The notes under the pieces: model-generated
Databases searched by the model: none
The model's input: only the letters and a program-made list of their open reading frames with translations
Told to the model about the DNA's origin: nothing
Part shown: piece after piece, positions 49,921-60,278 of the stretch
Position numbering within the stretch: the first letter of the stretch is position 1
How the letters are laid out: each line of letters begins with the position of its first letter
Made by a program: the position numbers and the translations under genes
Source of the DNA: Eubacterium sp. OM08-24
Lineage (GTDB): Bacteria; Bacillota; Clostridia; Oscillospirales; Acutalibacteraceae
Assembly (NCBI RefSeq): GCF_003438075.1
Contig: NZ_QSTA01000001.1
Coordinates: forward strand, 186,001-250,000
Direction: 5' to 3'
DNA length: 64,000 bases

Positions 49921-50931
49921 ATGAATAAAGTTAAAGTTAGTGTTGTAGTTCCTGTATACAAAGTTGAAAAATATTTAGAGAGATGTGTTAATTCTATTAT
50001 TAAGCAATCTCTCAGTGAACTTGAAATAATTTTAGTAGATGATGGTTCTCCTGATAATTGCGGAATAATGTGCGATTCATTTGCTGATAAAGATAATAGA
50101 ATTAAAGTTGTACATAAAGCAAATGGTGGTTTAAGCAGTGCAAGAAATGCAGGCTTGAAGATAGCTACAGGTGAATATATAGGTTTTGTGGACTCTGATG
50201 ATGATATTGAAACTGATATGTATGAAAAAATGTATAATGCAGCGCTTAAATATAAAGTTGACTTTGTTATGTGCGATTATCAAAGAATTAATAGTAACAG
50301 TACTAATTTCAACAAAACACTTGATATTGATTTCGGTTTTTATGATAAAGAAAAAATCAGAAGCGATATTTTTCCTGCGTTGATTATGGGAAGTAATATT
50401 GACTATGGACCATTACTTTCGGTTTGCCTTTGTCTATATAAGCGTCAGTTTTTGACTGATAATTCTATTACTTTCGCAAATGATGTAAAATGGTCAGAAG
50501 ATAATTTGTTTAGTGCTATTGTCGGATATAAATGTAATAGCTTTTATTATTTAAAAACCGAATATTTATATCATTATTATTCCAATCCGGGAACTATCAC
50601 AACTTCATATAGAGCGGGAGCATGGAATGTTTACTGCAAAATGAATGAGTATTTACATAATTTTTTTGATCAAATTTCTGATTATGATTTTTCTGAACAA
50701 CTTAAAATCCATATGCTATATTATGCATGTAATTGTTTAGGTATGGCTTCTAAGTTGTCTGAAGAAGATGCTTTATATGAAATGAATATGATATTAAATT
50801 CACAAGAGTTAAAAACAGCTTTTAAAAATTTGCACTTATCAGATATTTCCATAAAATTAAGATTTCAATTATATCTAATGAAACATAAGAAAACCAAAGT
50901 ATTATATAAAATATATAATAAAAAAGGATGA
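49921..50931 (+). CDS. Glycosyltransferase family 2
   Basis: 336 residues: VSVVVPVYKVEKYLERCVNS, ILVDDGSPDNCG, NGGLSSARNAGLKIATG and FVDSDDDIETDMYEKM give a complete GT-A core. C-terminal helices include RAGAWNVYCKMNEYL. Adds a capsule sugar. Intact, unlike the related frames at 53068 and 57955. Confidence 0.87.
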   Translation: MNKVKVSVVVPVYKVEKYLERCVNSIIKQSLSELEIILVDDGSPDNCGIMCDSFADKDNRIKVVHKANGGLSSARNAGLKIATGEYIGFVDSDDDIETDMYEKMYNAALKYKVDFVMCDYQRINSNSTNFNKTLDIDFGFYDKEKIRSDIFPALIMGSNIDYGPLLSVCLCLYKRQFLTDNSITFANDVKWSEDNLFSAIVGYKCNSFYYLKTEYLYHYYSNPGTITTSYRAGAWNVYCKMNEYLHNFFDQISDYDFSEQLKIHMLYYACNCLGMASKLSEEDALYEMNMILNSQELKTAFKNLHLSDISIKLRFQLYLMKHKKTKVLYKIYNKKG

Positions 50932-50935
50932 AAAA

Positions 50936-51913
50936 ATGACTTTACTTTCGATTATTATGCCTGTATATAATAAAGAGAAATATATAGAAAGGGCTATACA
51001 ATCAATTGTTAATCAAACTTTTAAGGATTGGGAATTAATAATTGTAGATGACGGTTCAATAGATAAGTCGCTTAGCTTATGTAAAAAGTATGAAAATGAA
51101 AAAATAAAAGTTATAAGTATTGAAAATAACGGTGTTTCTAATGCAAGAAACATTGGTTTGAATATGTCTTGTGGCGATTTTGTAACTTTTATTGATGCTG
51201 ATGATTATGTAGCAAGTGATTATTTGGAAAATTTGTATCAGCCACAGTATGATTTTATAATTTCAGGTTTATCAAAAGTAAGTAAGAACAGTGAACTGAT
51301 AGATACAATTAAACCTCTTAACAATGGTGTAATCAAAATAGATGATATATGTAAAAATTTTTATAAAGAACAGATGGACACCGGTATTTATGGATTTGTG
51401 GCAGGTAAATGTATTAGAAAAAGTATTATAACTGATAATAGTATTTCATTTGACAAAAGTATAAACTTAGCAGAGGATTATGATTTTTTCCTTAAAATTT
51501 ATAATAAATTAGATAGTATACTATTTTTAGATTATTCCGGATATTTTTATTTAATCGGTACAGACAATTCCGCCATTGGTATGTCTGATAAAAAAATTGA
51601 TTTTATAAAGCAAATTGAAATACAAAATAAAACAAGAATTTTTTTGGAAAATCACAACTCTTTTGGAGAAAATGAAAAAAATCTATATATGAAAAGAGTT
51701 GCCGGATACATATACACAATATTAATTAATTGTAACTGTAATTCATATAAATCATATTTATCTGATTATAAACGATTAAAAAATACTATCCAAAGAGTTA
51801 ATCCCAAAGAAGTAAATTCAATATTAATAAAAGTTATTTTATGTTTATATAATAAAAACAAATATAGTCTTATTTTTATCTTATTAAAAATAAGAAGAAA
51901 ACTGGGTAGATAA
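50936..51913 (+). CDS. Glycosyltransferase family 2
   Basis: 325 residues: LSIIMPVYNKEKYIERAIQS, LIIVDDGSIDKSL, NNGVSNARNIGLNMSCGDF and FIDADDYVASDYLENL. Complete GT-A core, LAEDYDFFLKIYNKLD downstream as usual for these enzymes. AT content very high, even for the locus. Confidence 0.86.
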   Translation: MTLLSIIMPVYNKEKYIERAIQSIVNQTFKDWELIIVDDGSIDKSLSLCKKYENEKIKVISIENNGVSNARNIGLNMSCGDFVTFIDADDYVASDYLENLYQPQYDFIISGLSKVSKNSELIDTIKPLNNGVIKIDDICKNFYKEQMDTGIYGFVAGKCIRKSIITDNSISFDKSINLAEDYDFFLKIYNKLDSILFLDYSGYFYLIGTDNSAIGMSDKKIDFIKQIEIQNKTRIFLENHNSFGENEKNLYMKRVAGYIYTILINCNCNSYKSYLSDYKRLKNTIQRVNPKEVNSILIKVILCLYNKNKYSLIFILLKIRRKLGR

Positions 51914-51914
51914 T

Positions 51915-53075
51915 ATGAAAGTAGTAATGTATGTTCATGGTGGAAGTGAAAACCACGGCTGTGAAGCTATAATAAGATCAACTGCAAGGTTACTTGACTT
52001 AGATTCAAAGCAGTCTGTACTTTTATCGTATAATCAATCTGAAGATTTGCATTATGGCTTAGATTCGGTTGTAAGTATTAATCAAGAAATAAATGCTATT
52101 AATAAAAAATCGTTTGATTTTATTAAGGCATATTTTATGCAGAAATTTTTTAACAAGCATTATTATGTAGATGCCTTGTTACATAAACTATCAATTAACT
52201 CAATTAATAATATGGATTTTGGCTTGTTTGTCGGTGGAGATAATTATTGCTATTCTGATGCTGAAGTTTATCCTGTTGTAAATAAATTAATTAGAAAGAA
52301 AGTAAAAAAACTTGTTTTATGGGGTACTTCTGTTGAACCTTCTGTTTTGGAAAAGAGAAGTATAAAAAAAGATATTAAAAAATTTGATTTAATTGTAGCT
52401 CGAGAAAGTATATCATACGAGGCTTTAAAAAAAGTTAATTCTCATACATTATTATTACCTGATCCTGCTTTTTTTCTTAACATTGAGAGAACGGAATTAC
52501 CGAAAAATTTTATAAAGGGCAACACAATAGGTATCAATATTAGTCCGATGATTCTTGAATATGAAAAAAATCAAGGTAAAACTATTGAAAATTATGAATA
52601 TTTAATTAATTATATCATAGAACAAACAGATTATAATATAGCTTTAATTCCGCATGTTGTATGGGATTCAAATGATGATAGAAAAGTCTTGCGTATGTTA
52701 TATGATAAAATATCTCGTAAAGATAGAATTTGCATTGTAGATGATCATAATTGTATGCAGCAAAAGTATATTATAAGCCAATGTTCTTACTTTATTGGAG
52801 CAAGAACTCATGCGACAATTGCTGCGTATTCCACCTGTGTTCCAACATTAGTAGTTGGATATTCCGTAAAAGCCAAGGGTATTGCAAAGGACTTATTTGG
52901 AACATATGAAAACTATGTTATTCCTGTGCAAGAACTAAAAGAACAAAGCGATTTGCTGAATCCTTTTTTATGGTTGAGAAAAAACAGTGAAAGAATTAAA
53001 AATGAGCTAAAAAATAAGACCAAAGAGTATTCCGCCCTAAAAAATGAGTATTTGAAAGGATTAGTTAATGATTAA
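51915..53075 (+). CDS. Polysaccharide pyruvyltransferase
   Basis: 386 residues of the PS_pyruv_trans family: YVHGGSENHGCEAIIRSTAR, FGLFVGGDNYCY, KLVLWGTSVEPS, ISQCSYFIGARTHATIAAY and the C-terminal VGYSVKAKGIAKDLFG. It ketal-links pyruvate from PEP to a sugar, giving the capsule negative charge. Intact; a second, truncated copy is at 57243. Confidence 0.88.
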   Translation: MKVVMYVHGGSENHGCEAIIRSTARLLDLDSKQSVLLSYNQSEDLHYGLDSVVSINQEINAINKKSFDFIKAYFMQKFFNKHYYVDALLHKLSINSINNMDFGLFVGGDNYCYSDAEVYPVVNKLIRKKVKKLVLWGTSVEPSVLEKRSIKKDIKKFDLIVARESISYEALKKVNSHTLLLPDPAFFLNIERTELPKNFIKGNTIGINISPMILEYEKNQGKTIENYEYLINYIIEQTDYNIALIPHVVWDSNDDRKVLRMLYDKISRKDRICIVDDHNCMQQKYIISQCSYFIGARTHATIAAYSTCVPTLVVGYSVKAKGIAKDLFGTYENYVIPVQELKEQSDLLNPFLWLRKNSERIKNELKNKTKEYSALKNEYLKGLVND

Positions 53076-53860
53076 AGCTGAAAAATCAAATTCACTTATA
53101 ACTGTAATAATACCTGTTTATAATGTAGAAAATAATATTTCTCATTGCATAGAATCAGTATTGAAACAGACTTATAAAAACCTCTAAGTATTAATCATAG
53201 ATGACGGGTCAACTGATAATAGCTATAACATATGTCAAAAATATGCTGATAAAGACAAGAGAATAAAAGTGATACACCAGACTAATCAAGGTATTGCCAC
53301 TGTTCGTAATGCAGGAGTTAAATTAGCTAAGGGTGATTATTTATTTTGGATTGACAGTGATGATTATATAAAAGAAAATATAATAGAAAGATTATATGAA
53401 AATTTGGTTGCTTATGATGCAGATATTTCTATATGCGATTTTATAAAAGGCAGTGAAATAAATTATATCTTTCCTGAGGAAAATAATTTCACTGTTGAAT
53501 GTTTTAGTAACCAGCATGGATTAGAACTAATTTATAAAAATGCTCACTATTCATTTATTATGGCTGCCTCTTGGGCTAAGCTTATTAAAAAGGATTTATA
53601 TAACGGATTACAATATCCTGACGGTAAAATTTTTGAAGATATTTATATGAGTCATCATCTAATTAATAAATGTAAGAAAATTGTATTTACAAATGAAGTG
53701 ATGTACTATTATTATCAGTGGCCGGAAAGCATTCTCGGAAAACAATTCAGTTATGGAGTATGAGCTTAATTCAAATGCTGCTTTTGAATATAAGACAGTT
53801 TTAAATAAATTATATTATGGTGAAACATACCCGCTGAATCGTAAAAAGCTAATTAAGTAA
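53068..53860 (+). pseudogene. Broken family 2 glycosyltransferase
   Basis: The ATG at 53068 overlaps the pyruvyltransferase end. The frame encodes VIIPVYNVENNISHCIESVL, then meets TAA at 53185-53187, where the family has an acidic residue before VLIIDDGSTDN. It reopens (IKVIHQTNQGIATVRNAGVK, FWIDSDDYIKENI) and stops at about 53761. The usual C-terminal end (YELNSNAAFEYKTVLNKLYY, then ETYPLNRKKLIK) is in another frame up to 53860. One nonsense change and at least one frameshift. Confidence 0.85.
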
Positions 53861-53930
53861 ATACATAAAAGTGGCAGAAATACTAATCCATTAAAGATAT
53901 TTTTTAACTCGGTATTAAGGAGACTGCATA

Positions 53931-55466
53931 ATGAAAGTTAATCAACTTCGTGTGGGTGCGTTACTATCGTACGTCAATCTTGCAATAGGTAGTATTATAC
54001 CTATGATATATACCCCAATTATGTTAAGAATACTTGGTCAAGCTGAGTATGGCTTATACAGTTTGTCAAACTCTATTGTTGGATATTTATCATTATTGAA
54101 TTTTGGATTTGGCAGTACAATTATTAGATATATATGTAAGTATAGAGCCGAAGGCAAGAAAGAACAAGTAAGAAGCATATTTGGTTTATTTTTGATAATA
54201 TACGGGATAGTATCTGTTTTAGTATTTATCGGCGGATTTATATTAATGTTATGTACTGATTCATGTTTTTCTAAGGGTCTTACGCAACAGGAGGTAGATA
54301 AACTTAAAATATTGATTGTTATGATGGCATTTAACACAGCCATTGCCTTTCCAATTAGTGTATTTTCATCAATTATTACTGCATATGAAAGATTCATATT
54401 TAGAAGAGTTATTGATATTTTTTCTACAGTTTTAGCTCCAGTTGCTAACATTATACTATTATATTGTGGATTTGGCTCAATCGGTATGACATTCTCAGGA
54501 CTCCTACTTAATTTTATTGCCTGCCCTGTCAATATATACTATTGCTTTAAGGTTTTAAAAATAATACCAAAATTTGTACGATTTGAAAGTGTATTTATTA
54601 AAGAACTGCTCGTATTTTCAGTGTACATGTTTATAGGAACTTTGGTAGATATGCTGTTTTGGACCACAGATAAGGTTATTTTAGGTGCGTTGGTAGGAAC
54701 TGCAGTTGTTGCAATTTATAATGTTGGCTCGACATTTAATAATATATTGATGCAGTTGTCGCAAGCTGTATCCGGTGTAATTGGTCCTAAAATCAATTCA
54801 ATGGTTACTTTGGATGGAGAAAATACTCAAGCTTTGTCCGAGGTTTTTATTAGAGTCGGAAGATTAGAGTATCTTTTATTGGCATTAGTAGTTTCGAGTT
54901 TTATAGCTTTAGGTCACCCATTTTTAATTATGTGGGCAGGTGAAAATTATGGAGAATCTTACTATATAGCACTGGTAACAATGATACCTTTGGTAATTCC
55001 GTATATTCAAAATACCGGACTAACAATTGTAATAGCTCAAAATAAGCATAAATTTCGTTCTTTGGTTTATTTAGCAATAGCCATATTAAATGCAGTATCC
55101 ACATATTTTATAGTACCTTATTTGGGTGGTATCGGAGCTGCACTGTGTTCTTGTGTATCCTATATTTTAGGTCAAGGAATAATAATGAATATATATTATT
55201 ACAAAGTTACTAAAATCAATATTCCTTTGTTTTGGAAGAATATTTTATGTATGTCATGGATTCCTACACTATTATGTGTAATGACATTTATAGTGTCAAA
55301 TTTTGTGAATTTTTATTCCTGGAGTGTATTTTTATTTACTGTTTTGATATATGTAGTATTATATTCAGTTGGTAGTTGGTTCTTCTCCATGAATGATTAT
55401 GAGAAGGATGTTATTCGTGTGCCAATTAATAACCTACTGAATAAATTAAAAAAGCGAAAGGCGTAA
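53931..55466 (+). CDS. Polysaccharide flippase (Wzx/MATE-like)
   Basis: 511 residues with 12-14 membrane segments. Opens LSYVNLAIGSIIPMIYTPIM and LGQAEYGLYSLSNSIVGYLS, the polysaccharide-biosynthesis exporter signature; FWTTDKVILGALVGTAVVAIYNVG follows in the middle. It would flip the lipid-linked unit for the EpsG-like polymerase. Intact, though pseudogenes flank it on both sides. Confidence 0.89.
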   Translation: MKVNQLRVGALLSYVNLAIGSIIPMIYTPIMLRILGQAEYGLYSLSNSIVGYLSLLNFGFGSTIIRYICKYRAEGKKEQVRSIFGLFLIIYGIVSVLVFIGGFILMLCTDSCFSKGLTQQEVDKLKILIVMMAFNTAIAFPISVFSSIITAYERFIFRRVIDIFSTVLAPVANIILLYCGFGSIGMTFSGLLLNFIACPVNIYYCFKVLKIIPKFVRFESVFIKELLVFSVYMFIGTLVDMLFWTTDKVILGALVGTAVVAIYNVGSTFNNILMQLSQAVSGVIGPKINSMVTLDGENTQALSEVFIRVGRLEYLLLALVVSSFIALGHPFLIMWAGENYGESYYIALVTMIPLVIPYIQNTGLTIVIAQNKHKFRSLVYLAIAILNAVSTYFIVPYLGGIGAALCSCVSYILGQGIIMNIYYYKVTKINIPLFWKNILCMSWIPTLLCVMTFIVSNFVNFYSWSVFLFTVLIYVVLYSVGSWFFSMNDYEKDVIRVPINNLLNKLKKRKA

Positions 55467-55471
55467 TTATA

Positions 55472-55924
55472 ATGAAAACAGCTGTAGCCGGAACATGATA
55501 TGTTGGCTTATCTATTGCCACTTTGCTTGCTCAACACAATGAAGTTATTGCTGTTGATATTATTCACAAAAAAGTTAAACTGATCAATGACATATTATCT
55601 CCGATAAAAGATGAATATATTAAAAAATATTTTAAGAAAGAAAACTTAAATCTATATGCTACCTTAGATTATGAAAATGCATACAAGGATGTTGATTTTG
55701 TTGTAATAGCAACACCAACAAACTATGATTCTGATAAAAACTATTTTGATACATCAGCTGTTGAAGATGTTATCAAACAAGTAATAAAAATCAAATCTAA
55801 AGCTATCATTGTTATTAAATCAACAGTACCTGTTGGTAATACTAAGTATATAAGAGAAAAGTTAGGCTTTGATAATATAACCCTCATCACGGAAAAATGT
55901 GGGATAATCAAAAGTAAATATTGA
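55472..55924 (+). pseudogene. UDP-glucose/UDP-sugar 6-dehydrogenase remnant
   Basis: The N-terminal NAD-binding domain of UDP-glucose dehydrogenase is clear, but the GxGYVG glycine codon is TGA (55496-55498). DVDFVVIATPTNYDSDKNYF and VIKSTVPVGNTKYIREKLGF follow. After NITLITEK the similarity ends and the frame stops at 55922. The other two-thirds are missing. It would have supplied UDP-glucuronate for the capsule. Confidence 0.85.
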
Positions 55925-56278
55925 AAAAGAACATAGGAAGCTCCAAAATTGTAGTTGACAAGACAAACAATGGAATTATAAATTCTGATAAAGTACAGGT
56001 TTATACAGGCAGCGGTTCTCTTTTTCCTACTCACGCATTGGATTTGGAAGTATTTAATAAAGAAGTAATATTAAATTTATGTCCATATGCTGATGATTTA
56101 TGGCTTACTTTTATGGCTTATAGAAATAAAACAAAAATTTCTTCTTTGAGTAAATGGAGAAGTTTTCCTATTACAATATACAATACTGAAAAAACAGTTT
56201 ATGGTATATTAATTCTGAAGGCGGTCAGAATGACAAGCAATGGTCTAATCTTTTAAACCGATATAACAAAGAGGCATT
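55921..56278 (+). pseudogene. C-terminal fragment of a capsule glycosyltransferase
   Basis: The frame reads YTGSGSLFPTHALDLEVFNK and LCPYADDLWLTFMAYRNKTK, typical of the C-terminal half of a capsule glycosyltransferase. It lacks the N-terminus. The natural ending (GGQNDKQWSNLLNRYNKEA) is in another frame to 56281. It is fused by deletion to the dehydrogenase remnant. Confidence 0.7.
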
Positions 56279-56932
56279 ATGAGTTTAGTAAATAAAATAA
56301 AATTCTTTAATCAAATTTCATTATCAAAATATATTTATTACAATTATTTTTGCAGTAATGTAAATCGAAAAGGCAATGGTCGTATAATACCCTATAAAGG
56401 CGCTGTGGTAGACATTTCAAAAAATGCAGTAATCAACCTTTTTGACGGAGATTTAGAAATAGGTTGTAATAAATTAAAAAAATCAAAGGCAGAAACTTAT
56501 TTAAGGCTGCGAAGTAACGCTGTTTGGAATGTATTTAAAAGTTGTTGTATTTCATATGGCAGCACAATAGAATTACTTAATGCGGCTACAATTAATTCAA
56601 AATATTTTACAGTTAATAGCAATTCTGTGATAGTTATATCTAAACAACTTACTATTGAAAATGATGTAATGATTGGTCGAAATGTTACTGTATATGACAG
56701 TGATTTTCATTCAATAAACAATAATACATCTGACAATTATTCATCTCCGATTTATATTGGAAATCATGTTTGGATTGCATCAAACTGTACAGTTTTGAAA
56801 GGTGTAAAATTACATGATGGTTGTGTTATTGCTGCAAATTCTATTCTATTAAATGATGTTTATGAAAAACAACTTGTCGGAAATAATATTGAGCAAAAAG
56901 TAATTAAAGAAAATATTGAGTGGAAAAGGTAG
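56279..56932 (+). CDS. Hexapeptide acyltransferase
   Basis: 217 residues, intact. LbH repeats: TIENDVMIGRNVTVYDSDFH, PIYIGNHVWIASNCTVLKGV and LHDGCVIAANSILLNDVY, with the DSDFHS active-site loop. Likely O-acetyltransferase. It lies among pseudogenes, with no obvious ribosome site of its own, so it may be poorly expressed. Confidence 0.78.
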   Translation: MSLVNKIKFFNQISLSKYIYYNYFCSNVNRKGNGRIIPYKGAVVDISKNAVINLFDGDLEIGCNKLKKSKAETYLRLRSNAVWNVFKSCCISYGSTIELLNAATINSKYFTVNSNSVIVISKQLTIENDVMIGRNVTVYDSDFHSINNNTSDNYSSPIYIGNHVWIASNCTVLKGVKLHDGCVIAANSILLNDVYEKQLVGNNIEQKVIKENIEWKR

Positions 56933-56939
56933 TTATTTT

Positions 56940-57242
56940 ATGATAAAAAATGTAATAAGAAAAATTGTTTATAGTTTAGGCATAAAAAATTCCTAAACTA
57001 TCTAAAGTTGAGGAATGTAGAGATAGAGGAGTTAAAATTGGTAACAATGTTGATCTTGTAAATGCTTAAATCGACTTTTGTTTTGGTCATTTAGTCAGTA
57101 TAGGTGACAATGTTACAATAACAAATTCTGTAGTTTTGGTCCATGATGCAAGCACAAAGAAAGAATTAGGTTATAGCAAGGTTGGTTGTGTGAAAATAGG
57201 AAGTAATGTTTTTATTGGTTATGGTTCTATTTTTTCCGTTAT
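56940..57242 (+). pseudogene. Acyltransferase remnant
   Basis: ATG 56940 opens a frame that stops within 20 codons. Shifted frames then read KVEECRDRGVKIGNNVDLVN, a stop (TAA), and IDFCFGHLVSIGDNVTITNS, VKIGSNVFIGYGSIFSV: a hexapeptide acyltransferase with nonsense and frameshift changes, truncated where the next fragment begins. Confidence 0.78.
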
Positions 57243-57965
57243 AAATTCTTGGATGCTTTGCAAAATAATCCTACAATAATTTTTCCGCAAACAATTTATT
57301 TTACAGACGATAAAAATGGTGAAAAAGCCATTAATGATTCATTATCGCATTACAATAGTCATAAAAATCTGTCAATAGTTGCAAGAGAAAAATATTCTTA
57401 TGAATTGCTAAACAAACTATACCAAGTTCCTAAAAAGTTGTTGGTTCCGGATATTGTTTTATCAACTAATATGCAGGATTATGGAGTAAAAGAAACTAAT
57501 CGCAACGGTGTTTTGCTAGTGTTTCGCTCTGATTTGGAAAAATCAATGTTAGATAAAGACAGAGAATTTATCAAAGAGTACTTAAATTCGCATAGCCTTA
57601 ACTATAATGTTACTGATATGCACTCAGAAATAAAAATTGACAAAAACAATAGACTTGAGTGCGTAAGGAATAAAATGCAGGAATTTGTTTCGTCAGAGTT
57701 AATTATCACTGATAGACTGCATGGTATGGTTTTTGCGGCAATAACTGAAACTCCGTGTATTGTATTTAGCAATAATCATTATAAAGTTAAGGGAACATAT
57801 GAATGGATAAAATATTTGCCGTATATTAAATATGTTGAAAATACTGATCAAGCAATAAAATTAATTCCTGAATTATTATCAATGAAAAATTGTAAATTCG
57901 ATAATAAACCATTATCTAAATACTATGATAAACTTGCAGAGGTAGTAAAAAGAAATGTTAATTAG
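57243..57965 (+). pseudogene. N-terminally truncated polysaccharide pyruvyltransferase
   Basis: About 238 residues open in one frame: NNPTIIFPQTIYFTDDKNGE, AREKYSYELLNKLYQ, LIITDRLHGMVFAAITETP and NHYKVKGTYEWIKYL. This is the C-terminal two-thirds of a PS_pyruv_trans protein. The N-terminal third is lost, replaced by the acyltransferase remnant. Fused ends point to a deletion. Confidence 0.8.
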
Positions 57966-58884
57966 TGTAATAGTACCGGTATACAAGGTAGAAGAATACA
58001 TATATCGATGTGTTGACAGTATTTTGGCTCAGTCATTTAAAGATTTTGAACTAATCTTGGTTGATGATGGCTCTCCCGATAATTGTGGCAAAATATGTGA
58101 CGAGTATGCTCAAAAAGATAAGAGAATAACTGTTATTCATAAAGAAAATGGCGGATTGTCTGATGCAAGAAATACCGGCATAGACTGGGCACTAAAGAAC
58201 AGTAACAGTAATTGGATTACTTTCATTGATAGTGACGATTGGGTACATACCGATTATCTCAAAAACTTATATAATGCCGTTAAAGAAAATAATGTAGATA
58301 TTAGTGTATGTGGATATGTCAATACTACGGGTGAAGATGATTTGCATACTAAAAATTCGGAGATAAATACTTTGTTATGCACCCCAGAGGACTTTTTTAT
58401 TAATAATAATATTAACGCTGTTGTAGCATGGGGAAAACTCTATAAAAAAGTTTATGGAATGACATAAGATACCCATACGGCAAAATTCATGAAGATGAAT
58501 TTACTACTCATAAACTTTTATTTAAATGTTCTCAAATAGCTTTTGTTGATGCAGTTTTATATTATTACTATACTAATTTCAATGGTATTATGGGCAAAAG
58601 ATGGACACCAAAGAGATTAGAGGCTTTGGATGCTATTGAAAGCAGAATGTTGTTTTTTAAAGATAACGGATTTGAAAAAGCTTATCAATGGAATGTAAAC
58701 ACATTGGTTATGTTTTATTATGGTAATTATATAAAAATACTAAATAATAATGAAATTCCTAATAAAAAAAGTATCTTAATAATATAAAAAACGCTTTTTA
58801 AAAATATTTTACCAATATAAGAATGAAAGTTTTATTGATAAAGACAAACTTGAGTTTGTATTAAATACTTTTTCTCCTTTTTAG
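57955..58884 (+). pseudogene. Frameshifted family 2 glycosyltransferase
   Basis: Starts at 57955 with ISVIVPVYKVEEYIYRCVDS, DDGSPDNCGKICDEYAQKDK and FIDSDDWVHTDYLKNL. It shifts frame near 58460: RYPYGKIHEDEFTTHKLLF and MGKRWTPKRLEALDAIES continue in a second frame to 58787. A third frame (KNAFKKYFYQYKN) runs to the stop at 58884. At least two frameshifts. Confidence 0.84.
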
Positions 58885-58950
58885 ATGTAAGATATACGTA
58901 TATAAAAAGAAATTATTAAAAAAGCAACTTAAATAATAAAGCTATAACCA

Positions 58951-58988
58951 AAAATGCAACCAAAATCCTCTTTGGTTGCATTTTAATT
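58951..58988. terminator. Bidirectional terminator ending the capsule operon
   Basis: A 14-base perfect stem (58951-58964 with 58971-58984), loop ATCCTC, with T and A tails. It serves the capsule operon from the left and the chloride channel gene from the right. Confidence 0.88.
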
Positions 58989-59017
58989 TGTATTATTAAT
59001 TCAAGCTATAAAATATT

Positions 59018-60256
59018 TTAATTTTCTTTCCTACTTAACCTTCCCACAAGCAAGCTGCTGAGGAATGCCGCAAGCAAAATCCATGGGAGGATTCTTGCAT
59101 CAAAGCAGAGGAGGAGAAGTACGGTTACTGCAAGAGGTTTTCGCATTGTAACTCCAAGGAGTGCGGCGGTGATTACGGCGGCGCAAAATGCGGTGTCAAG
59201 TCCCATAAGTAGAGCCACACCAAAGCCGATGCTTACTCCGCAGAAGATGACGGGGAAGAAGTGACCGCCTTTCCAGCCTGACTTTATGCAAACATTTGTA
59301 AGAACAAGTTTTAAAAGTCCCGAAAAAATCAGTACCCAAGGCGCAAATTCGCCGATGTTTTTGCTTACCTCGCTTATGCTCTCTTCACCTGAGAACATTA
59401 CAAGCGGCAGATATGTGCCGCAAATACCGAGAACCAATCCGCCGAGTGTGGTGCTCACAATAATTCCAAAACTGCTCTGAATTTTACCGAAAAATTTTGT
59501 GAGCAGTTTTTCTGATATTACAAACAAAAGTCCTGCCAATGTGCCGAGCAGGGCGAGTGGAATACCCCATAATCGCTCGGTATTTGTAATGTCGTATTCG
59601 CCTATTCTCGGCAATCCCGTACTGCCGCCAAAGGATTGATTGAGCAGAAATATTGTGCCCGTTGCAAACAACACCGCTACTACATTTGAAATCAGTTTGT
59701 TTGTGCGAATATCGGTTGCTGTGTCCTCGGTGTCAAGCTGTTCCTCGTTTGTGGCGGCAAGACCGAAAAGCGGAGCGTAGAAAATCGCCGTCAGAGTTGC
59801 GCTGACACCCGTTTGCATAAGTTCGGGAATTTTGCTCTTTGCGTTTTTCATATGACTGCCTGCCCAATAGCAAAGTCCCACGATTACGCCTGTAAGTCCT
59901 GCCTCTGGGCCGATACTTCCGCCGAAAAGCAGGGGGATAAGCGCTGAAATGCAGAGCAAGAGCACCTTGTTGTACGGATAAAATTTATCTCGCTTAACCT
60001 TTTTCATCACTTCGTCAAGCTCATCGGGTACAGCCTTTGTAATCTTCTGATAAATTCCAAGCAAAATACCACCGATTGTACACACCAAAATCGGATAGTA
60101 GGTGAAATTAAAATAAGAGGGTACAGTGTTCCAAATCAAGCCAATGCCAAAGCTCATAAGCCTAAGAAATAGCCAAACTATGCAGGCGATTACCGCACCG
60201 CTGAATCCGCAGAAAAGATAGTAGATAAGATTATTTGCAAGCGTATTTTTTTTCAT
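59018..60256 (-). CDS. ClC-type chloride channel/antiporter
   Basis: 412 residues, about 10-11 membrane helices. Selectivity-filter motifs: GGSIGPEAGLTG (GxxxGPEGP-like, about 112-123) and GWKGGHFFPVIF (GxxGGxFxP, about 328-339). It moves chloride (or fluoride) across the membrane. The filter Ser/Glu is kept (SIGPEAG), so it may be an exchanger. AAAGGGA precedes the ATG on the minus strand. Separate from the capsule locus. Confidence 0.9.
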   Translation of the reverse strand: MKKNTLANNLIYYLFCGFSGAVIACIVWLFLRLMSFGIGLIWNTVPSYFNFTYYPILVCTIGGILLGIYQKITKAVPDELDEVMKKVKRDKFYPYNKVLLLCISALIPLLFGGSIGPEAGLTGVIVGLCYWAGSHMKNAKSKIPELMQTGVSATLTAIFYAPLFGLAATNEEQLDTEDTATDIRTNKLISNVVAVLFATGTIFLLNQSFGGSTGLPRIGEYDITNTERLWGIPLALLGTLAGLLFVISEKLLTKFFGKIQSSFGIIVSTTLGGLVLGICGTYLPLVMFSGEESISEVSKNIGEFAPWVLIFSGLLKLVLTNVCIKSGWKGGHFFPVIFCGVSIGFGVALLMGLDTAFCAAVITAALLGVTMRKPLAVTVLLLLCFDARILPWILLAAFLSSLLVGRLSRKEN

Positions 60257-60278
60257 ATAATATTTTCCCTTTCCGTAA

